Shown here in pieces: positions 50,173 to 59,237 of a stretch of 64,000 nucleotides of DNA (position 1 is the stretch's first letter; each line of letters opens with the position of its first letter). Under the pieces are notes generated by a model, which was not told the origin of the DNA, made no database searches, and saw only the letters and a list, made by a program, of their open reading frames with translations. Origin of the DNA: Alsobacter sp046349155 (GTDB lineage Bacteria; Pseudomonadota; Alphaproteobacteria; Rhizobiales; Beijerinckiaceae); assembly GCA_046349155.1 (NCBI GenBank), contig JAXMCW010000001.1, positions 744,001 to 808,000 of the forward strand, in the 5' to 3' direction. The translations under genes were made by a program, and so were the position numbers.

Positions 50173-51251
50173 GCCGTCTCCGCGGGAAAGATCAGCGTGT
50201 CCGCGACGGGCCAGCTCAGGAGCGTCTCGTCGCCCACCGCGAGCCCGGCCGGCAGCCGGCTCGCCTCGGCCAGCAGGGACGTTCCGCCGCCGCCGGCCAG
50301 GTGCAGGTGCACCCTGGAGCCCTGGAAGACGATCTCCGACAACGTGGCCCTGATCGTGTTGACCTGGGGTCCGGCGGACCTCTCGCCCAGTTCGATCTTT
50401 TCGGGACGCACGGCCAGCAGAACGGGGGAGCCCGGCACGAATTTGCCGGGGGCGCGCACGATCCCGACGGGAGTCTCGACGGACAGCGCTCCGGCCTCGC
50501 TGTCCCGCGCTGTTCCTGGCAGCCGGGTCGAATGGCCCACGAAGCCGAGCGCAAAGGGCGTGCGCGGCCGGTGATAGATCTCGCCGGGCTCGTCGAACTG
50601 CTCGATGGCGCCCTTGTTCATGACCGCGATCCGGTCCGACATCACGAGGGCCTCCTCCTGGTCGTGCGTGACCAGGATGGTGGTGATGCCGATCTCGCGG
50701 AGGATGTGCTTGAGCTCGATCTGCATCGTCTCGCGCAGCTTGCGGTCGAGCGCCGAGAAGGGCTCATCGAGCAGGAGCAGCTTCGGCGCAACGGCGAGCG
50801 CACGGGCCACCGCGACCCGCTGCTGCTGTCCCCCCGAAAGTCCCTTCACGGGCCGCGTGGCCATGGGCGCGAGGTGGACGAGATCGAGGAAGCGGGCGAC
50901 CGTCGGCGCGATGGTGGCGGAAGGGCGTCCCTGCGCGCGCAGCCCGAAGGCGACGTTGTCGCTGACGGACAGATGCGGAAACAGCGCATAGCTCTGGAAC
51001 ACCACGCCGACGCCGCGCTTGTGCGTGGGAGTGCGCGTGATGTCCGTGCCGTCGAGCAGCACCTGCCCCGCCTCGGCCGCGAGGAGCCCGGCGACGATGC
51101 GCAGGAGCGTCGTCTTCCCGCAGCCGGAGGGGCCAAGCAGCGAGACGAATTCGCCCTTCCGCACGGCCAGGTCGACGCCGTCGAGCACGGTGTGTCCGGC
51201 GAACGCCTTGCTGGCGCCCTTCACCTCGAGGAGCATCGTGTCGCCCGGCAT
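50169..51251 (-). CDS. ABC transporter ATPase (PotA-like)
   Basis: A 360-residue ATPase. Walker A is GPSGCGKTT, the signature is LSGGQQQRVAVARAL, and Walker B is LLLLDEPFSALD followed by LVTHDQEEALVMSD. A C-terminal TOBE-like regulatory domain runs from about residue 275. The start could be 51251 or the in-frame ATG at 51236. It lies 23 bp after the binding-protein gene. Confidence 0.92.
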   Translation of the reverse strand: MPGDTMLLEVKGASKAFAGHTVLDGVDLAVRKGEFVSLLGPSGCGKTTLLRIVAGLLAAEAGQVLLDGTDITRTPTHKRGVGVVFQSYALFPHLSVSDNVAFGLRAQGRPSATIAPTVARFLDLVHLAPMATRPVKGLSGGQQQRVAVARALAVAPKLLLLDEPFSALDRKLRETMQIELKHILREIGITTILVTHDQEEALVMSDRIAVMNKGAIEQFDEPGEIYHRPRTPFALGFVGHSTRLPGTARDSEAGALSVETPVGIVRAPGKFVPGSPVLLAVRPEKIELGERSAGPQVNTIRATLSEIVFQGSRVHLHLAGGGGTSLLAEASRLPAGLAVGDETLLSWPVADTLIFPAETA

Positions 51252-51274
51252 CGCCCGCTCCCGGCCGACCGGCG

Positions 51275-52324
51275 TCAGAGCGAGAGTTCGCGGTCCCAGC
51301 GCGCGACCCAGGACGCCCGGTTCTTCGACACGTTGGCCCAGTCCACCGGGTGGATCGTGAGGCCCGACAGGCCCTCCGGCGGGGCGACGGTCGCGTTGGT
51401 CGGCAGGGCGAAGGTCGCCTGCGTGACCTTCTGCTGGATCTCCGGGCTCAGCAGCATGTCGATGTAAGCGGCGGCGAGCTCGGGCTGCGGGCCGCCCTTC
51501 ACGAGGGCGATGCCGGACGGCATCGAGAAGGTGCCCTCCTTGGGCGCGGCGAGCTCGATCGGAGCGCCCTTCGCCTTGCGCGCCAGCGCGATCGACGAGA
51601 TGGCGCCCATCACCATGTAGGCTTCGCCCTGCTCAAGAAGATTATAGGCCTGCCCTTCCTGCGTGTAGGACATCAGGACGTTCGGCTTTAGCTCGGCCAT
51701 CTTCGCGAAGGCCGCGTCGATATCGAGCTGCGCCTCGGCCATCGGCTTGCCGGTCTTGAGGTAGGCGGCCGTGAAGAGGTTCAGGACTCCCTCGGTGTTC
51801 TGCAGCGAGGGAAGGATGATGCGGCCCTTGTACTTGGGGTCGAAAACCTCGGTCCAGCTGGTGGGCGGCGTCGGCATCTTCTCCTTGTTGTAGGCGATGC
51901 CCACCCAGGGCTGCAGGTAGTTCACCCACATGCCGTCCATGTGGTTCACGCCCGGCTTCAGCGAGGCGGAGTTCGGCACCCGGGCGGCGGTGATGGGATC
52001 GAGCAGGCCCTCGGAGACCGCGATGATCATCACGGGGTCGTCCATCTGCACGACGGACAGGTACTGGCTGCCCTTGTTTTTCTGCATCTTTTCCAGGTTC
52101 ACGAGAGAGCGCGTGCCCTCGAAGATCACCTTCACGCCGTACTTCTTCTCGAAGGCCGGGATCATGATCTCCTCGGACCACGTCTTCTGGCTCGACGCCG
52201 CGCCGACCACCAGCTCCTTCGTCTGTGCCCGGAGCACGGCGGGGGCGGCCAGCCCTGCTGAGAGCGCCGCAGTGCCCGCTAGGAAGCGGCGGCGGTCGAG
52301 GCGCAGGCTGGGGGTATCGGACAT
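51275..52324 (-). CDS. ABC transporter substrate-binding protein (PotD-like)
   Basis: A 349-residue periplasmic protein with a twin-arginine signal (DRRRFLAGTAALSAGLAAPA). The mature part, opening KELVVGAASSQKTWSEEIM, is an extracellular-binding family-1 type shared by polyamine, thiamine and iron importers; WVNYLQPWVGIAYNKEKM is characteristic. The ligand cannot be fixed from sequence. The start at 52324 opens the Tat signal. Divergent from the maleate-isomerase-like gene. Confidence 0.9.
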   Translation of the reverse strand: MSDTPSLRLDRRRFLAGTAALSAGLAAPAVLRAQTKELVVGAASSQKTWSEEIMIPAFEKKYGVKVIFEGTRSLVNLEKMQKNKGSQYLSVVQMDDPVMIIAVSEGLLDPITAARVPNSASLKPGVNHMDGMWVNYLQPWVGIAYNKEKMPTPPTSWTEVFDPKYKGRIILPSLQNTEGVLNLFTAAYLKTGKPMAEAQLDIDAAFAKMAELKPNVLMSYTQEGQAYNLLEQGEAYMVMGAISSIALARKAKGAPIELAAPKEGTFSMPSGIALVKGGPQPELAAAYIDMLLSPEIQQKVTQATFALPTNATVAPPEGLSGLTIHPVDWANVSKNRASWVARWDRELSL

Positions 52325-52497
52325 GGCGGTCTCCGGGACGGTGGCGTGACAGGCGTCGTGCAAGGCTCCGACGAAGCGCCGGCAGTGATGGAGCCGGCGC
52401 TGCAACCGCTGTGCCACGCGCGCGCCCGGCAGACCCGCGGCGCGGCCCCCGCCACAGCGGACGCCATGCGCATTCCGTCAGCCGCCTGCCTCTGGAA

Positions 52498-52518
52498 TGT
52501 ACAGGTGTCGCCTGCACA
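52498..52518 (+). promoter_or_regulatory. Inverted-repeat operator candidate
   Basis: TGTACAGG-N5-CCTGCACA (one mismatch in eight paired bases) lies in the divergent gap between the PotD-like gene and the maleate-isomerase-like gene, 41 bp before the latter's start. The regulator is unknown. Confidence 0.45.
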
Positions 52519-52559
52519 ATCGCCTTGAACGGGACCCTGCGGGCCGGCAGGTTTCGACG

Positions 52560-53300
52560 ATGGGTCTGCCTCCAGAACACGAGATCGCCGTCGGCACCAT
52601 CACGCCTTCCGGCAACCGGACCGTCGAGAAGGTGATGCAACAGCTCTGTCGCGCGCTCGACGGGGTCGTTCCGGTCTTCACGAGAATTCCCGTCCACGGC
52701 GCGACCTCGCCCGAGGCCTCTCCCGACGGACCCTATGTCTGGCCCGTGATGCAGGAGGCGGCCACCCTGCTCTCGCATGCGGCTCCTGCAGCGCTGTGCT
52801 GGAACGGCTCGAAGGGCGGCGACTACGGCTTCGACGTGGACGAGGACCTGTGCCGGCGGATCACATCCTGGACCGGCCTGCCGGCCGTCACGTCGGCCCT
52901 GGCGACGCTCGAGCTTCTGAGCCGCCTCTCGCTCACGCAGATCGCGCTCGTCACGCCCTACGTGCCCGCAGTCCACGCGAGGGCGGCCGCGGGGTTCGCG
53001 CGGAAGGGCCTCGACGTGTGCGGCGAAGCCCATGCCGGCATCACGGACAACCTCGCCTATGGCGCACTGCCGGCCGGGCAGATCGCGGCGCTGGCCCGCT
53101 CGGCCATCGCGGGCTGCGACGCCCAGGCGGTGGTGTTCTTCTGCACGAATTTGCACGGCGCGCAGGTGGTCCCGCAACTCGAGGCGGAGACGGGCCTGCC
53201 CGTGATCGACTCCGCCGCGGCGGGCGGCTGGGCCCTGCTGCGCGCCGCGGGCATCGACACGCGGCCGCTTCTGCCCTTCGGCCGGATCTTCGGCCTCTAG
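52560..53300 (+). CDS. Maleate isomerase/arylmalonate decarboxylase-like protein
   Basis: A 246-residue cytoplasmic enzyme of the Asp/Glu racemase superfamily. The N terminus EIAVGTITPSGNRTVEKV, cysteine 1 in ALCWNGSKGGDYG, and cysteine 2 in FFCTNLHGAQV match the maleate isomerase/AMDase group, which uses one or both cysteines. It may isomerise, racemise or decarboxylate a dicarboxylic acid released by the catabolic enzymes nearby. Its TAG stop lies in the first bases of palindromic repeat copy B. Confidence 0.82.
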   Translation: MGLPPEHEIAVGTITPSGNRTVEKVMQQLCRALDGVVPVFTRIPVHGATSPEASPDGPYVWPVMQEAATLLSHAAPAALCWNGSKGGDYGFDVDEDLCRRITSWTGLPAVTSALATLELLSRLSLTQIALVTPYVPAVHARAAAGFARKGLDVCGEAHAGITDNLAYGALPAGQIAALARSAIAGCDAQAVVFFCTNLHGAQVVPQLEAETGLPVIDSAAAGGWALLRAAGIDTRPLLPFGRIFGL

Positions 53301-53443
53301 CGCCTTTTCGACCTGACCGAACCATTCTCCCGCCGTCATCGCGAGCCGAAGGCGAAGCGATCAGCTCCCGGGCCCGGCCCCCGGATGGCTTCGTCGGCGT
53401 GCCCCCCGCCATGACGCGTCAGGCGGGCCGAAAGCGGCGCTAG
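53297..53443. repeat. Palindromic intergenic repeat, copy B
   Basis: A 147-bp imperfect palindrome with inverted ends CTAGCGCC (53297-53304) and GGCGCTAG (53436-53443). Inner arms start CGTCAT and end ATGACG; the core is GCGAGCCGAAGGCGAAGCGA. The end CTAGs provide the TAG stop of the flanking gene on each side. It fills the entire gap between the two convergent genes. Confidence 0.75.
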
Positions 53444-54351
53444 CCTGCGCCGTCGCGCCCCGACCAAGGCGGCAGGCCGGTCATCTCGCGCCAGGCCGTC
53501 GCGATCTCGTCCCGCCGCGCGAACCATACGCCGTCGCGGGCCATCGCATGGTCCAGGAAGCGCTCGAGGCCGCCGATGCGGGCCGGGCGCCCGATGATGC
53601 GGAGGTGCAGTCCGATCGAAAGCATGCGCGGCACGCCGGCGCCTTCGGCATGCAGCCGGTCGAAGGCGTCGATGCAGTAGCGCGCGAAGTCATCCGCGAA
53701 GACGAATCCGCCCTGCCGCTGGAAGCGCATGTCGTTGGTGTCGAAGGCGTAGGGAAGGACGACGTGCGGCGAGCCCGAGACGTCCACGACATAGGGCGTG
53801 TCGTCGTCATAGGCGTTGGAATCGTAGAGGAAGCCGCCCTCCTCGACGAGCAGCCTGCGCGTGTTCACCGAGGTGGCGGAGCGGGTGTGCCAGCCGACCG
53901 GCCGGACGCCGCAGGCGGCGCGGATCGCCGCGACGCTGCGGGCGATCACCTCGCGCTCCCTGGCCTCCTCCATCCCGGCATGCCGCTCCCACCGCCAGCC
54001 GTGGCAGGAGATCTCGTGCCCGAGCGCGACGGCTTCCTGCGCCAGCCAGGGCGAAGAGGCCACGGCGCGCCCGCAGCCGTTGAGCGTTGCCCGAACGGCC
54101 CTGGAGGCCAGCGCGTCGCGGATGCGGCCCCAGCCGACCCGCGTGCCATATTCGAAGTGGCTCTCCATGCAGAGGTCGGGGCTGCCGGCCACCTCCTCGA
54201 CGACCTCGTAAACGGCTTCGTTGCGTTCGTCTCCGGCGCTGAGGGACAGTTCGGCCCCTTCCTCGATATTGACCACGACGGAGACGGCGAGCCGGGCGCC
54301 GTTCGGCCAGCGCAGGCGCGGGTCACGGAGACGGGGGTGAAAATCGCGCAT
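53440..54351 (-). CDS. Allantoinase PuuE-like polysaccharide-deacetylase-family protein
   Basis: A 303-residue cytoplasmic protein with the features of PuuE, the metal-independent-type allantoinase/NodB-homology hydrolase: VNIEEGAELS, HEISCHGWRWERHA, GWHTRSATSVNTRRLL, and YAFDTNDMRFQRQGGF. It would open allantoin or a related ureide ring. It is divergent in sequence from the deacetylase-like protein at 47.6 kb. The TAG stop is donated by repeat copy B. Confidence 0.85.
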   Translation of the reverse strand: MRDFHPRLRDPRLRWPNGARLAVSVVVNIEEGAELSLSAGDERNEAVYEVVEEVAGSPDLCMESHFEYGTRVGWGRIRDALASRAVRATLNGCGRAVASSPWLAQEAVALGHEISCHGWRWERHAGMEEAREREVIARSVAAIRAACGVRPVGWHTRSATSVNTRRLLVEEGGFLYDSNAYDDDTPYVVDVSGSPHVVLPYAFDTNDMRFQRQGGFVFADDFARYCIDAFDRLHAEGAGVPRMLSIGLHLRIIGRPARIGGLERFLDHAMARDGVWFARRDEIATAWREMTGLPPWSGRDGAG

Positions 54352-54482
54352 CTCTGCTCCTCAAGCCTGCACGCTCCCCGGCTTCCCGCGGGGTACAAGA
54401 AGCGAGCCAGGACGGGACACGTGCGACGCAGCGGGTCGCCGGCCTCGGCCGCGGCTTCTTCAACGCCCAAGGCGCCTGGTCG

Positions 54483-55358
54483 TCAGCGGAAGCTGCTGGG
54501 GGGCGACGGCGGCGCCTCGTTGATCAGCGTGATCGTCACCCGACGGTTCGGCGCGAGGTAGGGATTGTCGGGGAAGACAGGCTCGGTGTCGGCGCGCCCC
54601 ACCACGGAGGTGAAGCGGTCGTTGGGGAACCCTGCGCCCGCCAGGATCTCGTGCACGGCGATCGCCCGCCCCGCGGTGAGGCTCCAGGAATCGGCTGTCG
54701 ACGCCGAGCCCGGGCGCGCGGCGGCCGTGTGGCCGGTGACAGACACGCGGTTGTTCAGCTTGCGCAGGGTGGGCGCCAGCGCCTCCACCACGCGACGGGT
54801 GCGCTCGTAGGGGAGGACCGAGCCCTCGGGGAACATGGAGCGGCCGTCCTGGTCGGTGAGGGACACGTTCACCCCATCCTTGGTCGCCTCGATCACGATG
54901 TTGCGCGACAGCTCGGCGAATTCGGGCATGCTCTGGAGCGCCTGCCGGATGCTGGCCGCGGCGCTTTGGTTGGCCTGTCCGCTGGAGGCCGGGCGGCTGG
55001 CCTCGCTCTCGCCGGTGCGGCCCGAACTGCCCTTCGGCGCGTCGCGGTCGTTGTTGCGGCCCGGAGTCCACGGCGTGTCGCGGGGATCCGAGGCCTTGCT
55101 GCCGGCCTTGTCGATGGTCTTGCCCATCAGGACTCCGCCGGAGCCACTGGTGGTGGGGCTGACATTCGGCGGCGAGAAATAGTTCGCCAGGCCGATCTTC
55201 TGCTCCTTCGTCGTCATGCTGATCAGCCACATCAGCAGAAAGAACGCCATCATCGCGGTCACGAAGTCCGCATAGGCGATCTTCCAGGCCCCGCCATGAT
55301 GGGCATGGGCGGCCTTCTTGACCTTCTTGATGATGATCGGCTGGTTGGCCTTGGCCAT
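54483..55358 (-). CDS. motB: Flagellar motor stator protein MotB
   Basis: A 291-residue protein with one N-terminal transmembrane helix. It carries the essential proton-carrying aspartate D31 in KIAYADFVTAMMAFFLLMWL. A C-terminal OmpA-like peptidoglycan-binding domain follows (SVTGHTAA and the AIAVHEILAGAGF region). It anchors the stator to the wall. It is 22 bp downstream of motA; 131 bp separate it from the PuuE-like gene. Confidence 0.95.
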   Translation of the reverse strand: MAKANQPIIIKKVKKAAHAHHGGAWKIAYADFVTAMMAFFLLMWLISMTTKEQKIGLANYFSPPNVSPTTSGSGGVLMGKTIDKAGSKASDPRDTPWTPGRNNDRDAPKGSSGRTGESEASRPASSGQANQSAAASIRQALQSMPEFAELSRNIVIEATKDGVNVSLTDQDGRSMFPEGSVLPYERTRRVVEALAPTLRKLNNRVSVTGHTAAARPGSASTADSWSLTAGRAIAVHEILAGAGFPNDRFTSVVGRADTEPVFPDNPYLAPNRRVTITLINEAPPSPPSSFR

Positions 55359-55380
55359 CGAGGTTCTGCTGGCGATTGGG

Positions 55381-56244
55381 TCAGGCGGCGGCGGGCAGGG
55401 CGGCGGTCGCCTCTTCCACTTCGGTGAAGCTGGGGCGGACTTCGCTGAACAGGGCCTTGCGGGCGAATTCGACCGACATCACCGGCGTCTGGCCGCTGAT
55501 ATGGGCGAGAAGGCCCGTCTTGAGCGAGAGGTAGTACTTGGATTCCGCCTCGAACGTGCTCTTGAGCGAAGCCGCCATGGGCGCGAAGAAGCCGTAGGCG
55601 ACGAAGACGCCGAAAAATGTGCCGACGAGCGCGCCGCCGATCAGGTGTCCCAGCACTTCCGGCGGCTCGGAGATCGCCCCCATCGTCTTGATCACGCCGA
55701 GCACGGCGGCGACGATGCCGAGCGCCGGCGTGCCGTCGGCGAGCGACTGCATGGCCGCGACGATGCGCTCCTGCTCCTGGTGGTGCGTCTCAAGTTCCTC
55801 GTCCATGAGGGCGTCGATCTCGTGGACATTGTCTGCGCCCATCGTCAACATGCGCATGTAATCGCAGACGAATTCGACCGCGTGATGGTTCGCGGCAAAA
55901 GTCGGGAAGGCGTTGAACAGCGTCGACTCGCTCGGGTTTTCGATGTGCGGCTCGATCGCGGTCATGCCCTTCTGCTTTGCGAGCTTGTACAAGGAGAACT
56001 GCATGGCCAGCAGTTCGACATAGCATTCCTGCTTGTACTTGGGCCCCTTTACGAGCGTGCCGAACATGGAGGGCACGGCCTTGAGCACCGGCCCGGGATT
56101 GCCGATGATGAAGGCGCCGATCGCCGCGCCGAGGATGATGACGAACTCGAACGGCTGAAAAAGAACCGCGAGGTGGCCACCCATGGCCGCGTAGCTGCCC
56201 AGGACGCAGCCAAAGACGATGATTGTGCCGACGATCAGCCGCAT
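55381..56244 (-). CDS. motA: Flagellar motor stator protein MotA
   Basis: A 287-residue inner-membrane protein with four helices and a large cytoplasmic loop. The conserved segment GALVGTFFGVFVAYGFFAPM contains the functional proline and lies before the last helix. The N terminus LIVGTIIVFGCVLGSYAAMGGHL is typical of alphaproteobacterial MotA. No other flagellar gene lies in the window, so the stator pair is separated from any main flagellar cluster. Confidence 0.95.
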   Translation of the reverse strand: MRLIVGTIIVFGCVLGSYAAMGGHLAVLFQPFEFVIILGAAIGAFIIGNPGPVLKAVPSMFGTLVKGPKYKQECYVELLAMQFSLYKLAKQKGMTAIEPHIENPSESTLFNAFPTFAANHHAVEFVCDYMRMLTMGADNVHEIDALMDEELETHHQEQERIVAAMQSLADGTPALGIVAAVLGVIKTMGAISEPPEVLGHLIGGALVGTFFGVFVAYGFFAPMAASLKSTFEAESKYYLSLKTGLLAHISGQTPVMSVEFARKALFSEVRPSFTEVEEATAALPAAA

Positions 56245-56359
56245 AGTTTGCCACCCTTGCGCCGCGGCAGGCTGAACCCCCGCGAAGCCACTGCTTGCCT
56301 AACGACATGACCGATCGAGATTAAGGTCGAGTTTAGAGCCGTGCGCCGGCCGGTCTGTC

Positions 56360-56402
56360 GGCGTCATCGTCCCGCCGCGGCTTCGGGGCTTGGGACGACG
56401 CC
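56360..56402. repeat. Inverted repeat in the motA upstream gap
   Basis: GGCGTCATCGTCCC and GGGACGACGCC form an imperfect stem with a 3-base bulge around an 18-base loop. It lies in the gap 56245-56563 between divergent motA and the oxygenase gene, which otherwise shows no gene. It may be a degenerate member of the palindromic repeats or a transcript structure. Confidence 0.45.
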
Positions 56403-56563
56403 GGCGGGGTGAAACGGCGACTGCCATCCGGCCGTTGAGCCTCTGGTATCGAATGCAACCTCAAGGACCTGAGCGCGCGTGCCACGGGTTGCAATGCGCC
56501 CTAAGCTGATTGCCGACTGGATCGCGAGGCCGGTCTTCCGGATCGCATGCGCAGGAGAAACGA

Positions 56564-57520
56564 ATGACGCTGCCCGTGGTCGACCTTTCTCGGTTTCGCG
56601 ACGGCGATCTCGACGACAAGCGCGCCGTGGCTCGCGAGACCGACCAGATTTGCCGGGATATCGGCTTCCTCAGCGTCACAGGGCACAACGTGCCCGAGCC
56701 CGTCACGGCGGAGCTCTACGCGAGAGCCAAGGCGTTCTTTCACCAAAACCCGGCGGAGAAGCTGAAGGTCAGGCAACCCAGCCGCGACCTGGTGCGGGGC
56801 TATATCGGCTTCGCCGAGGGTGCGCTCGCGGCGACCCGCGGTGACGAGACGCCGCCCGACCTCAAGGAAAGCTATACGATGGGACCGGACGAGCCCGGCC
56901 GCGGCGCTCCCAACATCTGGCCGTCCGGCAACACGGCGTTCAAGGCCGCGTGGCTCGCCTATTTTGCTGAGATGGATCGCCTGGGCCGCGAGATGATGCG
57001 CCTGTTCGCGATGGCGCTCGATCTCGACGCCGGCCATTTCGAGAACGCGTTCCGACGCCATTCGAGCATCCTCAGCGCGATCTACTACCCGGACCAGCCG
57101 GAAGCGCCGGCGGACGGTCAGTTGAGGGCGGGCGCTCACACCGATTTCGGCACCTTGACGATCTTGCGCTCCGACGACGCGCCTGGCGGCCTGCAGGTGA
57201 TGACGGCGGCAGGCGAATGGCTCCCCGCCCGCCGGGAGCCGGGCAGCCTCATCATCAATATCGGCGACATGCTGGCGCGCTGGACCAATGACCGATGGGT
57301 GTCCACGCTCCACCGGGTGGTCAACCCGCCACGAGATGCGGTGTCGGGGACCGAGCGGCTTTCGATCGGCTTCTTCTACCAGCCCGACGACGACTGCGTG
57401 GTGGAGTGCCTGCCGAGTTGCGTCTTCGCCGGTGGCCAAGCGCTCTATCCCCCTGTCACTGCGGGTGACTACATCGCGTCGCGCTTCAGGTCGCAGATCG
57501 TCGCGTCCAAGGAAGGGTGA
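56564..57520 (+). CDS. 2-oxoglutarate/Fe(II) oxygenase, isopenicillin-N-synthase-like
   Basis: A 318-residue cytoplasmic oxygenase. The N-terminal domain begins LPVVDLSRF (family DIOX_N), with FLSVTGHNVPE. The C-terminal jelly roll has iron ligands in GAHTDFGTLT (His, Asp) and STLHRVVNP (His). The arginine of RLSIGFFYQP binds 2-oxoglutarate. The start at 56564 has AGGAG seven bases upstream. It may hydroxylate or cleave a substrate in the surrounding catabolic island; a secondary-metabolite role is an alternative. Confidence 0.88.
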   Translation: MTLPVVDLSRFRDGDLDDKRAVARETDQICRDIGFLSVTGHNVPEPVTAELYARAKAFFHQNPAEKLKVRQPSRDLVRGYIGFAEGALAATRGDETPPDLKESYTMGPDEPGRGAPNIWPSGNTAFKAAWLAYFAEMDRLGREMMRLFAMALDLDAGHFENAFRRHSSILSAIYYPDQPEAPADGQLRAGAHTDFGTLTILRSDDAPGGLQVMTAAGEWLPARREPGSLIINIGDMLARWTNDRWVSTLHRVVNPPRDAVSGTERLSIGFFYQPDDDCVVECLPSCVFAGGQALYPPVTAGDYIASRFRSQIVASKEG

Positions 57521-57548
57521 GGCGGCCGCGGGACGGCGACCAAGTGTC

Positions 57549-57676
57549 TTGTCGGACCTGACAGAACCGAGCACGCCGCCCTTGCGAGCCGAAGGCGAGG
57601 CGATCCAGGCTTTTGCCGCGCGCCCTCTGGCGTGTTTCGTCGCTGCGCGCGTCGCAACGGCGTCTCGGGCGGGCCT
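57549..57676. repeat. Palindromic intergenic repeat, copy C
   Basis: About 128 bp in the convergent gap. It starts near GTCGGACCTGACAGAACC, carries GCGAGCCGAAGGCGAGGCGA, and ends with GCGGGCC. The orientation is that of copy B. The CTAG ends are lost, so it does not donate stop codons here. Confidence 0.6.
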
Positions 57677-59137
57677 TCAACGGCTTCCGGTCGGCAACCG
57701 CCTCTTCACGAACCGGCCATGATCCGCCGCGCCGAGGAACCGATCGCCGTCGACCAGAAGGCGGCCGCGGCTGAAGGTCTTCTCGACGACGCCTTTGCAC
57801 CGCCAGCCCTCCCAGACCGTATGGTCCGTGTTGGAATGCAGGTTGGCCAGCGAATAGGTCCGTTCAGCTTCCGGATCGAAGACGACGATGTCCGCATCGT
57901 AGCCCGGCAGGATCTGGCCCTTCGTCGCGAGATCGAAGAGCCGCGCCGGGTTGGAGCAGCACACGTCCACCCAGCGCGACAGGCTCATGCGGCCGCCGGC
58001 CACGCCGAGCGAATAGACCAGCGGCAGGCGGGTCTCGATGCCGCCCGGCGTCAACATCGGCAACATGCGGCGGCCCTGGCCGTCGTAGACGGTCGACCCG
58101 TCGGGCGGCGGCAGATCCAGGTCCACGCCGAAATAGTCGGCAAGCTCCAGGGCCTTGTCTTCCGGCAGGCGCTTCATCAGCGCGTGGTCCGTGGACACGA
58201 TGTCGAGGTCGCCCCGGGCGAGGCCGTCCCACAGGGATGCCTGGTCCCGCGACGAGCGCAGCGGCGGCGTCAGGAGGAACGGCAGTGCCGCCACCGGATC
58301 GCCGGCATAGACCTCTTCCGTGTGGGTCAGCCAGGCCAGGCACGCCTCGCCATAGGCCGCAACGCCGCGCGCCTTGGCGGCGCGGATTTCCTGGACCCCT
58401 CGCTCGCACGTGTTGTGGAACACGAGAAGGCGGCAGCCCGCCACCTCGGCCATTCCGAGCGCGAGGGAGATCGACGCCGCCTCGGTCGCCGCGGGATAGG
58501 GCTTGTTGAATGCGCGCAGGGGACGGCGCGGCTGGCGCCAGCGCAACGCCGCGATGGCGCCAGCATTCTCGGCATGCACGATCGAGAGCGCACCGATGTC
58601 GCCGAGCGTGATCATCCCCCGCATGAGGAAGTCGTCGGAGACCTGCCAGCCGGGGATGGCCATGAACCATTTGAAGCTGGTGATCCCCCGCTCCACGATG
58701 TCGGGAACCTCGCGCAGGCGCTCGTCGAGCTCTTCGCGAATGTTCATGTGAAAGGCGAAGTCGATGCAGGACTGGCCTTCGCCCAGGGCGAGGCGTTCCG
58801 CGAAGGCGTCGGCAAGCCTGTTGCCGGGTTCGACCTGGATCTGGTCGATCATCGTCGTCGTGCCGCCGAAGGCGGCGGCGACCGAGCCCGTCGCGAAGGT
58901 TTCGTCGTAGCAGAAGCTCGGCCGCTCCGTGCGCATGTGCACGTGCCCGTCGATCGCGCCGGGGATCACGAGCTTTCCGGACGCATCGTGCTCGACGCGA
59001 CCCCGCAGTCCCGCGCCAATGGCGGCGATGTGCTCGCCCGCGATCGCCACGTCGGCGACGAAATCGGCCCCGCCCGAGACGATCCGCCCATTGCGGATGA
59101 CGATGTCGTAGTCCACGGCGCGATCCACTCCGTTCAA
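57677..59137 (-). CDS. Hydantoinase/dihydropyrimidinase-like amidohydrolase
   Basis: A 486-residue cytoplasmic enzyme of the cyclic-amidase group, which hydrolyses hydantoins, dihydropyrimidines or allantoin. Metal ligands are H65 and H67 (IDGHVHM), the probable carboxylated lysine K156 in GITSFKWFMA, His in VHAENAG and in LVFHNTCERG, and the catalytic Asp in IVSTDHALM. Length is normal for the family (about 460-490). It lies 100 bp downstream of the osmoprotectant-type transporter genes' end, in the same direction. Confidence 0.9.
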   Translation of the reverse strand: MNGVDRAVDYDIVIRNGRIVSGGADFVADVAIAGEHIAAIGAGLRGRVEHDASGKLVIPGAIDGHVHMRTERPSFCYDETFATGSVAAAFGGTTTMIDQIQVEPGNRLADAFAERLALGEGQSCIDFAFHMNIREELDERLREVPDIVERGITSFKWFMAIPGWQVSDDFLMRGMITLGDIGALSIVHAENAGAIAALRWRQPRRPLRAFNKPYPAATEAASISLALGMAEVAGCRLLVFHNTCERGVQEIRAAKARGVAAYGEACLAWLTHTEEVYAGDPVAALPFLLTPPLRSSRDQASLWDGLARGDLDIVSTDHALMKRLPEDKALELADYFGVDLDLPPPDGSTVYDGQGRRMLPMLTPGGIETRLPLVYSLGVAGGRMSLSRWVDVCCSNPARLFDLATKGQILPGYDADIVVFDPEAERTYSLANLHSNTDHTVWEGWRCKGVVEKTFSRGRLLVDGDRFLGAADHGRFVKRRLPTGSR

Positions 59138-59237
59138 CAGGATGCCCCGCCCGGTCGGCGGGCGGGCGTCGCCCCCCGGGCGCGACCGGGGGACGATCGA
59201 GCGATCATCTCACGTCCCTCGGCCGCGCGATGTCTCG

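Noticed and set aside
53297..57676. Possible CRISPR array or transposon ends formed by the repeated elements
   Set aside because: The elements are about 130-147 bp, imperfectly palindromic and kilobases apart, with no regular spacers, transposase or target duplications seen.
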